A stretch of 64,000 nucleotides of DNA from Bacteroides fragilis (GTDB taxonomy: Bacteria > Bacteroidota > Bacteroidia > Bacteroidales > Bacteroidaceae): NCBI RefSeq assembly GCF_002849695.1, contig NZ_CP018937.1:5132112-5196111 (forward strand), given 5' to 3'. The notes under the pieces are model-generated. The model did not search any database. It was not told the origin of the DNA and was given only the letters and a program-made list of their open reading frames with translations. A program made the position numbers and the translations under genes. Below are positions 43,937 through 54,590 of the stretch, piece by piece; position 1 is the stretch's first letter, and every line of letters begins with the position of its first letter.

Positions 43937-43977
43937 AGTTCTGCAAAGACTTTGCAGATTTCGTATATCGGTATGCA
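43937..43977 (+). other. Shufflon recombination site of silent cassette 1
   Basis: Exact 41-bp copy of 39868-39908, inverted. Upstream the frame meets stop codons (TAA at 43925) before any start, so the cassette is not translated in this configuration. Confidence 0.8.
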
Positions 43978-46771
43978 AACTGTTGAAGTAGCAATTAAGC
44001 CTGTTATGAAGATTACGCTAAAACCTGATACGGAAGTGTTGGACGAAGTCGTTGTAACAGGATATGGTACATTTAAAAAATCATCTTTTACGGGAGCGGC
44101 ATCAAGTATTACGACGGAAAAACTTCAGGATGTTCCTTCTTTGAGCGTACAAGATAAATTAGCCGGTTCTGTTGCCGGTGTACAGATTACGTCTACTTCC
44201 GGACAACCGGGTGCTGTTGAATCTGTACGTATTCGTGGAATGGGGTCAATTAATGCTGGTAATGATCCGTTATACGTCATTGATGGAGTACCTGTAATGA
44301 CTGGTGACGCAAGTGAATTCACTTATTCTCAGTCAGGTAATAGCTTGTTGTCCACCATCAACAGCAATGACATCGAATCAATGACGGTAATTAAAGATGC
44401 AGCGGCTGCTTCACTTTACGGTTCACGCGCAGCAAACGGTGTTATTGTAATTACTACTAAAAAGGGGGCTTCAGGAAAATTGAAACTCAATGTGAGGGCA
44501 GACTGGGGATTCTCCAACAAAGCTATTGATTATCGCCCCATTCTGAATGGTGAAGATAGACGCGATATCCTATATATGGGTCTTAAAAACTATGCTTTAA
44601 ATTCTGGAAAGGATGAAGCTTATGCCACGAACTATGCAGATAATAATATTGATAAATATGCTGCAAAACCTTGGAGCGGATATACTGATTGGGAAGATAT
44701 TCTTTTCAGAAACGGTTCTCACCAAAATTATGAAGTAAATGCTCAAGGAGGAAATGAGCGGACTAAATTCTATACCTCTTTTGGATACACCAAACAGGAA
44801 GGTATTACACTACAGTCTGGATACGAGCGTATCACCGGACGTGCAAATATGAGTCATACGGCAGACCGCGTTACAATTGAGGCAAGTACGATGTTTACAA
44901 ATTCAAATCAAAAAGTAAACTCGGAAGGGACTAGTTTCTCAAGCCCCATCATGTGTCTGGCTATGACAGCTTCTCCCTCTACATTCCCATATAATGAAGA
45001 TGGTACATTTAGTACGAGTTTCCCTGCTTTGAATGGTGCCAATCCTCTTCAGACTGCAACGTATAATTATGATCGTAGTACAATTGTACGTACTTTGAAT
45101 ACATTGGCTGCAACATGGAATATCTGGGATAATTTGAATATAAAAGAAACTTTGGGTTATGATTTTAACCAGACAAACAATCGTGTATGGTGGGATCCTC
45201 GTTCCAATGATGGTCGTTCTTCAAAAGGGGTATTTCAACGCTATATGATGAACAGAAGCAAGTTGAATACTCAAACTCAGTTAACTTACAACAAGACATT
45301 TGCAGAACACCATAATATCGATGTACTGTTGGGATTTGAAACGGAGGATTACAAATACGATTATACCTATACTAATGGTAATACTTATCCATCCTACTTA
45401 CCGGAGATTACAAATGCAGGTGTTTCAAGAGGTGCCAGTAACATTAATAGTTATCGAATGACTTCCTATTTAGGACGTTTGAATTATGATTATGCCGGAA
45501 GATATTATGTAAGTGGTAGTTTCCGTCGTGATGGAAGTTCGCGTTTATCAAGAGATAGTCGTTGGGGCAATTTCTGGTCTGTATCAGGTTCATGGAGACT
45601 TTCACAGGAAGCATTTATGGAATCATTATCCAATGTTATTACTGATGCTAAGATCCGTGCTTCTTACGGTGTAAATGGTACACAGCCCAAAGACTATTAC
45701 GGATATATGGGGGTATATGAATTTGGATATAATTATAATGGAAATGGTGGTTCGTCAGAAGCTCGTTTCTATAATCCGAATCTGAAATGGGAAAAGAATT
45801 ATGCCACAAATATCGGTATTGACCTTACACTACTCAATAGGTTGACTATTTCTGCTGAGTGGTATAACCGTGAGACAAAAGATCTCTTAATGGATAAACC
45901 GATTTCTGCTGCAGTCGGTGTAATCAATAGTGCGGGTACTGCTAATATGCTTGTGAATGTTGGCTCAATGAGAAATCGTGGTTTTGAATTGGAATTGAAG
46001 TCTACCAACATCCAGAACAAGGACCTTTTCTGGACTACTTCCTTGAACTTAGGACATAATAAGAATAAGCTGACCAAGTTGGATGGCGAACAACAGGAAA
46101 TCATTGATGGGGTTTCTATCCACCGTGTGGGTGAACCATATTATTCTATCTATGCCTATGAATATGCAGGTGTTGATCCTCAAACAGGTAAAGAGCTGTA
46201 TTATATAAACGGTGAAGATGGTAGCCGTGAAACAACAACAAATTCTGCTGCTGCTAATAAAACGATTATCGGTTCTATCGAACCTAAAGTACAAGGTGGT
46301 TTGACCAATTATATCAGTTGGAAGTTTATTGATTTCAATTTAACCCTGACTTACTCTTTGGGCGGACATGCTTATGATTATGCTACCTGGCTACAATCTA
46401 ATGGAGGTACTTATAATTATGTGGGTAATGTTCCTGCTTATTACAAGATGGAAGATACCTGGCAGAAAACAGGTGATAATGCCAAATTGCCACAATTTGC
46501 ATACGGTAACACTAATAAAGCCTCTTCGCGTTGGCTGATGTCTACAGATCATTTACGTGTGAAGAATATGACTTTGGGATTCACTTTACCACAAAACTGG
46601 TCGTCTAAAGCAGGCATCAGTAAATTAAGAGCTTATGTTTCAGGAAACAACCTGCTAACTTGGAAGAAAAAGAGTTTGTATGTTGACCCGGAAGTTCCGG
46701 TTGACGGATTGTGTACATTCGAGACTCCGGCTCTTCGAACTGTTACATTTGGTATTGAAATCGGTTTTTAA
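43937..46771 (+). CDS. Silent SusC/RagA cassette 1, lacking 5' end
   Basis: The open frame begins in the recombination site (SSAKTLQISYIGMQT) and runs for about 944 codons to a normal barrel end (VTFGIEIGF). It lacks signal peptide, most of the regulatory domain and a promoter. The body has the usual TonB box region (VLDEVVVTGYG) and plug (VRIRGMGSINAGNDPLYVID). Inversion between 39868-39908 and 43937-43977 would fuse it in frame to the first about 67 codons of the expressed gene. Beyond the site it differs strongly from the other two copies, so it probably has another substrate. Confidence 0.88.
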   Translation, partial: SSAKTLQISYIGMQTVEVAIKPVMKITLKPDTEVLDEVVVTGYGTFKKSSFTGAASSITTEKLQDVPSLSVQDKLAGSVAGVQITSTSGQPGAVESVRIRGMGSINAGNDPLYVIDGVPVMTGDASEFTYSQSGNSLLSTINSNDIESMTVIKDAAAASLYGSRAANGVIVITTKKGASGKLKLNVRADWGFSNKAIDYRPILNGEDRRDILYMGLKNYALNSGKDEAYATNYADNNIDKYAAKPWSGYTDWEDILFRNGSHQNYEVNAQGGNERTKFYTSFGYTKQEGITLQSGYERITGRANMSHTADRVTIEASTMFTNSNQKVNSEGTSFSSPIMCLAMTASPSTFPYNEDGTFSTSFPALNGANPLQTATYNYDRSTIVRTLNTLAATWNIWDNLNIKETLGYDFNQTNNRVWWDPRSNDGRSSKGVFQRYMMNRSKLNTQTQLTYNKTFAEHHNIDVLLGFETEDYKYDYTYTNGNTYPSYLPEITNAGVSRGASNINSYRMTSYLGRLNYDYAGRYYVSGSFRRDGSSRLSRDSRWGNFWSVSGSWRLSQEAFMESLSNVITDAKIRASYGVNGTQPKDYYGYMGVYEFGYNYNGNGGSSEARFYNPNLKWEKNYATNIGIDLTLLNRLTISAEWYNRETKDLLMDKPISAAVGVINSAGTANMLVNVGSMRNRGFELELKSTNIQNKDLFWTTSLNLGHNKNKLTKLDGEQQEIIDGVSIHRVGEPYYSIYAYEYAGVDPQTGKELYYINGEDGSRETTTNSAAANKTIIGSIEPKVQGGLTNYISWKFIDFNLTLTYSLGGHAYDYATWLQSNGGTYNYVGNVPAYYKMEDTWQKTGDNAKLPQFAYGNTNKASSRWLMSTDHLRVKNMTLGFTLPQNWSSKAGISKLRAYVSGNNLLTWKKKSLYVDPEVPVDGLCTFETPALRTVTFGIEIGF

Positions 46772-46788
46772 TCAAGTAGAAACAATTT

Positions 46789-48303
46789 ATGAAAAAAGAA
46801 TTTATGAAAAAGATATATAAATCAATAACACTGGTTGCTACTATCCTAAGTTTGTCTTCCTGCGGGAATGATTGGCTGGATAGAAAACCTGCTGACGGAA
46901 TTCCATCAGAAGATGCAATTACAAACTATAATGATGCTCTGACTGCACGTACAGGTATGTATGATGGTATTCAGGGAAACTCTAATAGCACCAGCTATTA
47001 CGGTGCCCGTATGTTTTATTATGGAGATGTCCGTGCTGAGGATATGCAAGCCAGAACTCAGGGTATGCGTTCGTCATCATGCTATGAGATGCGCTATACT
47101 GTGGATGATGCTCCTAATATGTGGAATATACCTTATAATGTAGTTCGCCGTGCCAATCGTCTGATTCAAGCAATTAACGAAAAAAAGGTGACTGACGCAA
47201 CAGAAGCACAAATAGGTAAAATATATTCAGAAGCATTGGTTGTCAGGGCATTGGTTCATTTTGACTTAGTGAGAATCTATGGTATGCCTTATACAGCCGA
47301 TAACGGAGCTTCTTTGGGTGTCCCGGTTATCTTGAAACCTTTGGAACGAAATGATTTGCCTTCCAGAAATACAGTAGCAGAAGTTTATACACAAGTCATC
47401 AGAGACTTGACTGACGCTATTAATTCTGGATATCTTGCTAAAGATAAGACTCAGGGATATATCAATGAATGGGCAGCAAAAGCCTTGCTTACCAGAGTCT
47501 ATCTGACTAAAGGTGATAACGAGAATGCACTCAAAGTTGCTGAAGATATTATAACCAACTCTCCATATAAACTTTGGACTAATGAAGAATATGTAAATGC
47601 ATGGTATAAAAGCAATGGAGCACATACGAACGAAATGATTTTCGAAGTTATAAATGCAAGTAATGATGACTGGACTGACCGTAATGGTATTGCTTATTTG
47701 CTGAACGAGAACGGATATGCGGATGCAATAGTAACAAAAAACTTTATGAATATGCTGAGTCAGGATCCTAAAGATGTTCGTATAGGTATGGTATTGCCGG
47801 CTCAGTATGATAAGGATCTTAAAGAAGAATATGGCGATGCAAAAATCTTCATTAATAAATTCCCGGCTGATAAGGACGACGTAGGTGAAATGCGTTTAAA
47901 TAATCTGCCTTTACTTCGTCTTTCGGAAGTATATTTGAGCGCTGCAGAAGCGGCGGCTAAGCTTGGGGGACACCAGGATAAAGCTGCTAAATACCTGAAT
48001 GAAATTGTTCTGAGAGCGAATCCGGAAGCTAAGGCTGTTTCGGAAGCAGATGCTACAGTAGAAAGAATCATTCTTGAAAGAAGAAAAGAAATGATTGGTG
48101 AAGGTCAACGTTACTTCGATGCATTACGCAATAATGAAACAATCGTTCGCTATAAAGATGAAGCAGATAAGGGGTATCATTATTCACTAATTAAAGAATC
48201 GCAAAGCTTTGACCGAACTTACTTTAGAGCTATACTTCCGATTCCTGTTGATGAAACAAATGTAAATCCAAACTTGAGAGCTCAACAAAATCCCGGATAT
48301 TAA
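46789..48303 (+). CDS. SusD family lipoprotein of silent cassette 1
   Basis: 504 residues with lipoprotein signal (LSSCGND) and SusD domains: ALTARTGMYDGIQGNSNSTS, EALVVRALVHFDLVRIYGMP, and the C-terminal ILERRKEMIGEGQRYFDALR. It starts 17 bp after its SusC partner, at the first of two in-frame ATGs (the second, at 46804, is also possible). It would only be expressed when inversion places the promoter in front of cassette 1. A hairpin AAAAGGC/GCCTTTT with T run follows (48325-48360). Confidence 0.88.
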   Translation: MKKEFMKKIYKSITLVATILSLSSCGNDWLDRKPADGIPSEDAITNYNDALTARTGMYDGIQGNSNSTSYYGARMFYYGDVRAEDMQARTQGMRSSSCYEMRYTVDDAPNMWNIPYNVVRRANRLIQAINEKKVTDATEAQIGKIYSEALVVRALVHFDLVRIYGMPYTADNGASLGVPVILKPLERNDLPSRNTVAEVYTQVIRDLTDAINSGYLAKDKTQGYINEWAAKALLTRVYLTKGDNENALKVAEDIITNSPYKLWTNEEYVNAWYKSNGAHTNEMIFEVINASNDDWTDRNGIAYLLNENGYADAIVTKNFMNMLSQDPKDVRIGMVLPAQYDKDLKEEYGDAKIFINKFPADKDDVGEMRLNNLPLLRLSEVYLSAAEAAAKLGGHQDKAAKYLNEIVLRANPEAKAVSEADATVERIILERRKEMIGEGQRYFDALRNNETIVRYKDEADKGYHYSLIKESQSFDRTYFRAILPIPVDETNVNPNLRAQQNPGY

Positions 48304-48324
48304 TAGTGGATTAATCATGTAATT

Positions 48325-48361
48325 AAAAGGCTGCTTTCTTTAAAAGGGAGTGGCCTTTTTT
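48325..48361 (+). terminator. Terminator of silent cassette 1
   Basis: AAAAGGC (48325-48331) pairs with GCCTTTT (48353-48359) followed by more T. Confidence 0.6.
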
Positions 48362-48828
48362 ATTTCACAATAATGGAACTTCCTATTGAGTTTCATTATG
48401 ACATTTGTTGTATATTAGCCAAAAGTAACTCAAACTGTTTTTCAATAGAAAAATGTCGTTTATTTCAAGATACAAATGAAAGACACATTAAAAAATATTT
48501 ATCTTATATGCGATCTGTGAATGTGACACTACTCTAAATTTCGACTATTGATAGGTGAATAAAATATCTATATAAAGCAAATAGTCAATTAGTACAAAGG
48601 AAAAATGTAGTAGAATAGGAAATAGAATGCAGAATCTTATTCATGCTGATAATCAATGTATTATCTGATTATTGTAAGATATATGAAGTGTTTCATTTTG
48701 AGCTTCTCAATAAAATAGAAGATTTGTAGTATTTTGATAATAAGCGTTTTAATAAATCTTTTTTTCTTTTTACTAAGTTCAATATCATTGTGTAATACGC
48801 ACATTATAAGCATTTTAGTATATACTAC
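48362..48828. other. AT-rich intergenic region before silent cassette 2
   Basis: About 470 bp without gene or clear promoter leading into the susC body, as expected for a silent cassette. Confidence 0.5.
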
Positions 48829-48869
48829 AGTTCTGCAAAGACTTTGCAGATTTCGTATATCGGTATGCA
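48829..48869 (+). other. Shufflon recombination site of silent cassette 2
   Basis: Exact copy of the 41-bp site; identity with the expressed gene continues to 48941 (113 bp in all), further than for cassette 1. Confidence 0.8.
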
Positions 48870-51768
48870 GACTGCTGAGGTAGCAATTGCACCTAATATT
48901 AAAGTGATATTAAAGACTGACTCTAAGGCACTTGACGAAGTGGTAGTAGTAGCTTATGGAACACAAAGTGCACGTACTGTGACTGCATCTGTGTCTTCTG
49001 TAAAGGCAGATGCTTTGAAAGATGTACCGAGTGTAAGTTTTGATCAGATGCTTCAAGGGCGTGCATCGGGTGTCAGTATCACTACTCCGTCGGCCGGTGT
49101 AGGACAGGCTCCGATTGTGAGAGTGCGTGGTGTGAACTCAATCACTTCCGGAACTTCTCCTTTATATGTAGTCGATGGTGTGCCCATTGAATCGGGTAAC
49201 CTTTCTTATTTGGCTAATGCCAATGCATTGGCCGATATTAATCCTGCTGATATTGTGTCTATGGATGTTTTGAAAGATGCGGCTGCGGCTGCATTGTATG
49301 GTTCGCGTGCTGCGAATGGGGTTATTTTGATTACTACTAAACAAGGTCAAAGTGGTAAAGTCAAAGTGAGCTATGATGGTTTTGTGGGTTTCTCAAATGC
49401 GACAGATTTTTATGAAATGATGAATGCCCAGGAATACGTGGACTTTAAGAATTTGGCTGTAAAGAACCGTTATGGGACGGATGAATTGTCACTGACTGCC
49501 GGTTATGTTTCTCCTTATGGTAACAAAGCATTCAATATGATGAAAGATGCCAATGGCAACTATGTAGATACAGATTGGAAAGATGCTGCATTCCAGAACG
49601 GATTGTCACAAAGTCATTCTGTTGCCGTAAGTGGCGGATCGGATAAAGTGCGGTATTATTTGTCTGGTAACTATACAACTCAGGAGGGGATTGTAAAAGG
49701 CGACAAGTATGACCGTTTAGGGGTGAAGGCTAACATTAACGTACAGGCTACTGACTGGTTAAAAGTAGGAATGAACACCAACGTAACAACCGGGACAACT
49801 TCTTATGTAGATGCTGCCCGTAGAGGTTCTAACTTTGCCGTTGGAGGGTTCCCGCGTCTGGCATTGATCAATGCCCCTAATTTACCGATGTACAATGAAG
49901 ATGGTACTCCTTATTATTTAGCTCAAGGTCTGGGTTATGGAGGAAATACTGTGTTTAGTACTTTTTCTAATCCGGCGGCTATTTTATCTTTAGGCAATGG
50001 TTTGAGTTCTGATGTAACCCGTTTCATTGGTGTATTTTATGCAGAGGCAACTCCGGTTAAGGGATTGTCATTGAAAACCCAATATGGTGTGGATTATGCC
50101 CGTATCGAGGAACAGCGTTTCTGGTCTCCATTGCATGGAGATGGTGTGAACAGTAAAGGTCTGGCAAATGCTTATAACACCAAAAATAACAGATGGACCT
50201 GGACAAATACGGCAACTTATAGCTTTTCTTTGGGACAGAATAATTTTAATTTGTTAGCCGGTACGGAGGCATCCGAGAGAAATAACTCTCGTTGGACTGC
50301 ACAGCGTAAAGATTTACAGGATGATAAATTCATTGTATTTCAGGGACCTTTTGGTTCGGCAACTGCCGGTGGTAGCTTGTCCAACAATACCATGGTCTCT
50401 TATTTCGGACGTATCAACTATGATTACGCTTCTAAATACATCGTGTCTCTTAACTACCGTCGCGATGGTTATTCTGCTTTGAGTGAGAAGAATCGTTGGG
50501 GTAACTTCGGAGGAGTTTCTGCTGCATGGCGTGTCTCTGAAGAAGCTTTCTTCCAGCCTTTACGCAACGTGGTTGATGACTTGAAAATAAAGGGAAGCTA
50601 TGGTGTGGTTGGTAACACCGATATTTACGATTATGCTTCAAAGTCATTTTATTCAAGTTATAATTATGGTATAAATGGTACATATGGTTTGGCTCAGATT
50701 GCTGACCCGAACTTGAAATGGGAGTCTTCGGAGAAATATAGCATTGGCTTCAATGCCCGATTGCTGAATAGGATCAATGTAGACTTTGACTACTATTATA
50801 CGAAGTCTTCCGACTTGATTCTGGATGTGCCCCAATCACCTTCTAAAGGTATCCCGGGCAATATAATTACCACTAATGCCGGAAAGATGAGGAACAGCGG
50901 TATTGAATTGACCGTTTCTGCCGATGTGATAAAGAACAGTGATTTTACTTGGGAAACGAGCTTTAACATCACTACTAACAAGAATAAGGTTATTTCACTG
51001 GCTGATGGCGTGGAGAATATTCTTAAAGGAGATAATGGCGGTTTGGAAATTACGAATATCACAGTACCCGGAAAGTCTATCGGACGTCTGTATCTGTACC
51101 CGACTGCCGGAGTAGATCCCAAATCGGGTCGTAGAGTGTTTATCACTCCGGAAGGTGACAGAACCTTACTGATGTTTGAAAAAGGGGGGTGGTTCTATGA
51201 AGACGGAACAGAATATACCGGTGATTTTGAACCTGTCGATTGTGGAAATACACTTCCTACCTGGTACGGTGGGTGGACCAATAACTTTAAATATAAAGGT
51301 TTCGATCTTTCTTTGTTCTTCCAATTCTCGGGAGGTAATAAGATTTATAACGGAACCAAAGCCAGTGTGAGTGATATGCGTTACTGGAATAACTCTAAAG
51401 ACGTTTATAATAAGTATTGGACTCCGGAACGTACTCATGCAGAGTATCCTATGCCGATATACGGTGATAATTATTCTAATGGTTCGGCATTGCCTATCAG
51501 CGACTTAGTGGAAAGAGGAGATTATTTGCGTCTGAAGAATGTGTCACTGGGCTATACGTTCAATACAAAGAACTGGTCGAAAGCAGTAGGAATCTCTGCG
51601 CTCCGTCTCTATGTTCAGGCTCAGAATCTGTTTGTGATTACAGGATACAGCGGCATGGATCCCGAAACACTTACCAATGTAGAAAGTGCTACTTTAGCCG
51701 GTGGTACGGATAAGAATACTTTGCCTCAGGCACGCACGTATACAATCGGTGTGAACCTGACATTCTAA
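48829..51768 (+). CDS. Silent SusC/RagA cassette 2, lacking 5' end
   Basis: The open frame begins in the recombination site and runs for about 979 codons to TIGVNLTF. Signal peptide and promoter are absent. The body shows ALDEVVVVAYG, plug segments (VRVRGVNSITSGTSPLYVVD) and a full barrel. Inversion between 39868-39908 and 48829-48869 would activate it and would also flip cassette 1. Its first 72 bp beyond the site are identical to the expressed gene, which suggests a more recent common origin or gene conversion between these two. Confidence 0.88.
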   Translation, partial: SSAKTLQISYIGMQTAEVAIAPNIKVILKTDSKALDEVVVVAYGTQSARTVTASVSSVKADALKDVPSVSFDQMLQGRASGVSITTPSAGVGQAPIVRVRGVNSITSGTSPLYVVDGVPIESGNLSYLANANALADINPADIVSMDVLKDAAAAALYGSRAANGVILITTKQGQSGKVKVSYDGFVGFSNATDFYEMMNAQEYVDFKNLAVKNRYGTDELSLTAGYVSPYGNKAFNMMKDANGNYVDTDWKDAAFQNGLSQSHSVAVSGGSDKVRYYLSGNYTTQEGIVKGDKYDRLGVKANINVQATDWLKVGMNTNVTTGTTSYVDAARRGSNFAVGGFPRLALINAPNLPMYNEDGTPYYLAQGLGYGGNTVFSTFSNPAAILSLGNGLSSDVTRFIGVFYAEATPVKGLSLKTQYGVDYARIEEQRFWSPLHGDGVNSKGLANAYNTKNNRWTWTNTATYSFSLGQNNFNLLAGTEASERNNSRWTAQRKDLQDDKFIVFQGPFGSATAGGSLSNNTMVSYFGRINYDYASKYIVSLNYRRDGYSALSEKNRWGNFGGVSAAWRVSEEAFFQPLRNVVDDLKIKGSYGVVGNTDIYDYASKSFYSSYNYGINGTYGLAQIADPNLKWESSEKYSIGFNARLLNRINVDFDYYYTKSSDLILDVPQSPSKGIPGNIITTNAGKMRNSGIELTVSADVIKNSDFTWETSFNITTNKNKVISLADGVENILKGDNGGLEITNITVPGKSIGRLYLYPTAGVDPKSGRRVFITPEGDRTLLMFEKGGWFYEDGTEYTGDFEPVDCGNTLPTWYGGWTNNFKYKGFDLSLFFQFSGGNKIYNGTKASVSDMRYWNNSKDVYNKYWTPERTHAEYPMPIYGDNYSNGSALPISDLVERGDYLRLKNVSLGYTFNTKNWSKAVGISALRLYVQAQNLFVITGYSGMDPETLTNVESATLAGGTDKNTLPQARTYTIGVNLTF

Positions 51769-51802
51769 TATGGTTTTATATTAACAGATAAAAGAAACTA
51801 CA

Positions 51803-53197
51803 ATGAAAAAGATAATTATATTTTCGACATTATGCGCTTCTCTCTTTTTAGGTAGTTGCAGCAGCAGCTTCCTCGATCAGGAGCCTCCATTATATGTAAA
51901 CGAGAACGATATTTTCACAAGCCCTACCCGAATAGAGGCTACTCTGAACGGCTTGTATGCTGCAATCAAGAACACAGGGACTAAGTCTTTGATGGGAGGT
52001 AAGTCCTATATGGTGTTTGACAACAGGGGAGATGATGTTATCAATATCTCCAACAACTTGGTGACTTTGTTCAATACCTATAATATGAATGTGGGCATTA
52101 CGGATGCCGAGAATGCTGACACCTGGACATACGCTTATCTGGCCATCAATAAAGTAAATACTTTCCTTCAGTCTCTTGAAGGTGCCAAAGAAGTTGCCGG
52201 TGAGAATTATGACCGCTATGTGCAGGAAGCTAAGTTTGTCAGAGCTTTGGCATACTATTATCTGAATAATTTGTATCCGACTCCATATTCTGTAAATCCC
52301 GATGCAAAATCTGTTCCGTTGCGTCTTACTGCCGAGGCCGGAACCGAAAATAACAATATGCCTCGCTCTACAGTAAAGCAGATTTATGACCACATTCTGT
52401 CTGATCTGGAAAATATTTCGGCATTGGATACCGAAGTGAATACCTATGCAGGAGTTACACATGCTACTCAGGCCGCTGCCAACATGCTTAAGATGAGAGT
52501 TTATATGGCAATGAACGAATGGGACAAAGCCATTGCAGCCGGAGAGTTAGTGACCGGATATAGTTTGCCGGAAGACGTAACATTGATTTATAAGGCCCCG
52601 TATTTCAGTCAGGAGAGCATCTTCTCTTTGCCGATGGCTGATACCAACATCCCAAATACACAGCAGTCGTTGGCAGAATATTACTATGATGGTAAGATCA
52701 TGTTGATTGATACGAAAAGCGGAATTATGTCAAAGCCTGATTATTCGTTGGCTACCGACAAGCGTATTATCGCCTTTAAAGGGGAGAAAGACTTGTTGTT
52801 GAAGTTTACGGATGCAAAAACTAAATTGCAGTGGGTGCCCATTTTCCGCTATGCCGAAACTTTGCTCGACCTTGCCGAATGTTATGCCAACAAGGCCGGA
52901 GGTGAAGCTACTGCCAAAAGCCTGTTGAAACAAGTCAGAGGACGTTCGGTAGATGCAGCTACGGATCCGTTGAAGATCGATAACTTAACGGGTGATGCAC
53001 TGAAAGAAGCGATTTACAACGAGAAACGCCTTGAGTTTATAGGCGAGGGTATCCGTGGTATTGATATTATGAGACGTGGGGAACGTTTCATTAAGGTGGG
53101 TGCGAATGAAACAATTAATGTGGGTCCGTCCGATGAAAAATATACTTGGCCGATACCTCAGGTTGAGTTGCTGCTGAATAAAGATATTAATAAATAA
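51803..53197 (+). CDS. SusD family lipoprotein of silent cassette 2
   Basis: 464 residues with lipoprotein signal (LFLGSCSSS), SusD domain landmarks (LDQEPPLYVNENDIFTSPTR, EAKFVRALAYYYLNNLYPTP) and the C-terminal YNEKRLEFIGEGIRGIDIMR. It starts 34 bp after its SusC partner with a good ribosome binding site (AAAAGAAAC region). Expressed only if cassette 2 is joined to the promoter. Followed by a terminator at 53218-53251. Confidence 0.88.
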   Translation: MKKIIIFSTLCASLFLGSCSSSFLDQEPPLYVNENDIFTSPTRIEATLNGLYAAIKNTGTKSLMGGKSYMVFDNRGDDVINISNNLVTLFNTYNMNVGITDAENADTWTYAYLAINKVNTFLQSLEGAKEVAGENYDRYVQEAKFVRALAYYYLNNLYPTPYSVNPDAKSVPLRLTAEAGTENNNMPRSTVKQIYDHILSDLENISALDTEVNTYAGVTHATQAAANMLKMRVYMAMNEWDKAIAAGELVTGYSLPEDVTLIYKAPYFSQESIFSLPMADTNIPNTQQSLAEYYYDGKIMLIDTKSGIMSKPDYSLATDKRIIAFKGEKDLLLKFTDAKTKLQWVPIFRYAETLLDLAECYANKAGGEATAKSLLKQVRGRSVDAATDPLKIDNLTGDALKEAIYNEKRLEFIGEGIRGIDIMRRGERFIKVGANETINVGPSDEKYTWPIPQVELLLNKDINK

Positions 53198-53217
53198 ATA
53201 GTCAATAAATAATAAAG

Positions 53218-53251
53218 AATCGCTCAGGTAGAAACACTTGGGCGATTTTTT
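53218..53251 (+). terminator. Terminator of silent cassette 2
   Basis: AATCGC (53218-53223) pairs with GCGATT (53242-53247), extended by partly matching CTCAGGT/ACTTGGG, and is followed by TTTTTTC. Confidence 0.65.
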
Positions 53252-53313
53252 CTTTTAGTATGTTACGAAAATAGCTATATTTGCCGCCATATTATAATAA
53301 GGTATAAAGTAGA

Positions 53314-54566
53314 ATGAAAGAATTTGTAATATCCGAAGCCAAAGTCGAAACTGCTGTTCTGGTAGGTCTCATCACTCAGACACAGGATGAACGCAAGACC
53401 AATGAATATCTGGACGAGCTGGCATTTCTGGCTGAGACAGCCGGGCGGAAGTGGTGAAAAGGTTTACGCAGAAGTTGCCGACGGCTAACTCGGTGACTTA
53501 TGTGGGAAAAGGAAAACTGGAAGAAATTAAAGAATATATAAGAACAGAGGCTGAAGAGGACCGGGAAGTGGGAATGGTCATCTTTGATGACGAACTCTCG
53601 GCCAAGCAGATACGTAACATCGAAGCTGAACTGCAAGTGAAGATACTGGACCGTACTTCACTGATTCTTGATATATTTGCCATGCGTGCCCAGACGGCTA
53701 ATGCCAAGACTCAGGTAGAATTGGCGCAATATAAATACATGTTGCCCCGTTTGCAACGTCTCTGGACTCACCTTGAACGTCAGGGTGGTGGTTCCGGAAG
53801 TGGTAAAGGAGGTTCGGTAGGTCTTCGTGGCCCGGGTGAAACTCAGTTGGAGATGGACCGCCGTATCATCCTTAACCGTATGTCACTGCTTAAGGAGCGT
53901 CTCGCCGAAATAGATAAGCAGAAGTTTACCCAACGTAAGAACCGCGGACGCATGATCCGTGTAGCTTTGGTAGGTTACACCAATGTGGGCAAATCGACCA
54001 TGATGAATCTGTTGGCGAAGAGTGAAGTCTTTGCTGAAAACAAGTTGTTTGCCACACTCGATACGACGGTACGCAAGGTGATTATCGATAATTTGCCTTT
54101 CTTGCTTTCCGATACGGTCGGGTTCATCCGTAAGTTACCTACTGACCTGGTGGATTCCTTTAAGTCTACCCTCGACGAAGTACGTGAGGCCGATCTGCTG
54201 GTTCATGTTGTGGACATTTCGCATCCAGGATTTGAAGAGCAGATAGAGGTGGTGAATAAAACACTGGCCGACATCGGTGGAGGTGGAAAACCAATGATTT
54301 TAATATTTAATAAGATAGACGCCTATACCTATGTAGAAAAGGCGCCGGACGACCTTACCCCCAAAACAAAGGAGAACTTGACACTCGAAGAACTGATGAA
54401 AACATGGATGGCTAAGATGGAAGATAACTGTCTGTTCATCTCCGCCCGTGAGAAAATCAATATAGACGAACTGAAGAGTGTGGTTTATCAGCGAGTGAAA
54501 GAATTGCACGTGCAGAAGTATCCCTATAACGACTTTCTCTATCAGACCTACGACGACGAAGAGTAA
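53314..54566 (+). CDS. hflX: GTPase HflX, one frameshift
   Basis: The start is the ATG at 53314 (MKEFVISEAKVETAVLVGLI), preceded by a -7 box TATATTTG (53276-53283). The frame breaks at about 53445, where GCCGGGCGG stands for an expected GCCGGGGCGG; the rest continues in another frame from VKRFTQKLPTANSVTYVGKG. The G domain is complete: GYTNVGKSTMMNLL, DTVGFIRKLP, NKID. HflX splits stalled or heat-damaged ribosomes. With one G restored it has about 418 residues, normal for Bacteroidetes. The break is most likely a sequencing error. Confidence 0.9.
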
Positions 54567-54590
54567 CTTGTAGTTTGTAATAAGAGGATT

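Noticed and set aside
43937..51768. Silent SusC genes as decayed pseudogenes
   Set aside because: Their frames are intact up to the shared recombination site and fit in phase with the expressed 5' end, so they are switchable cassettes.
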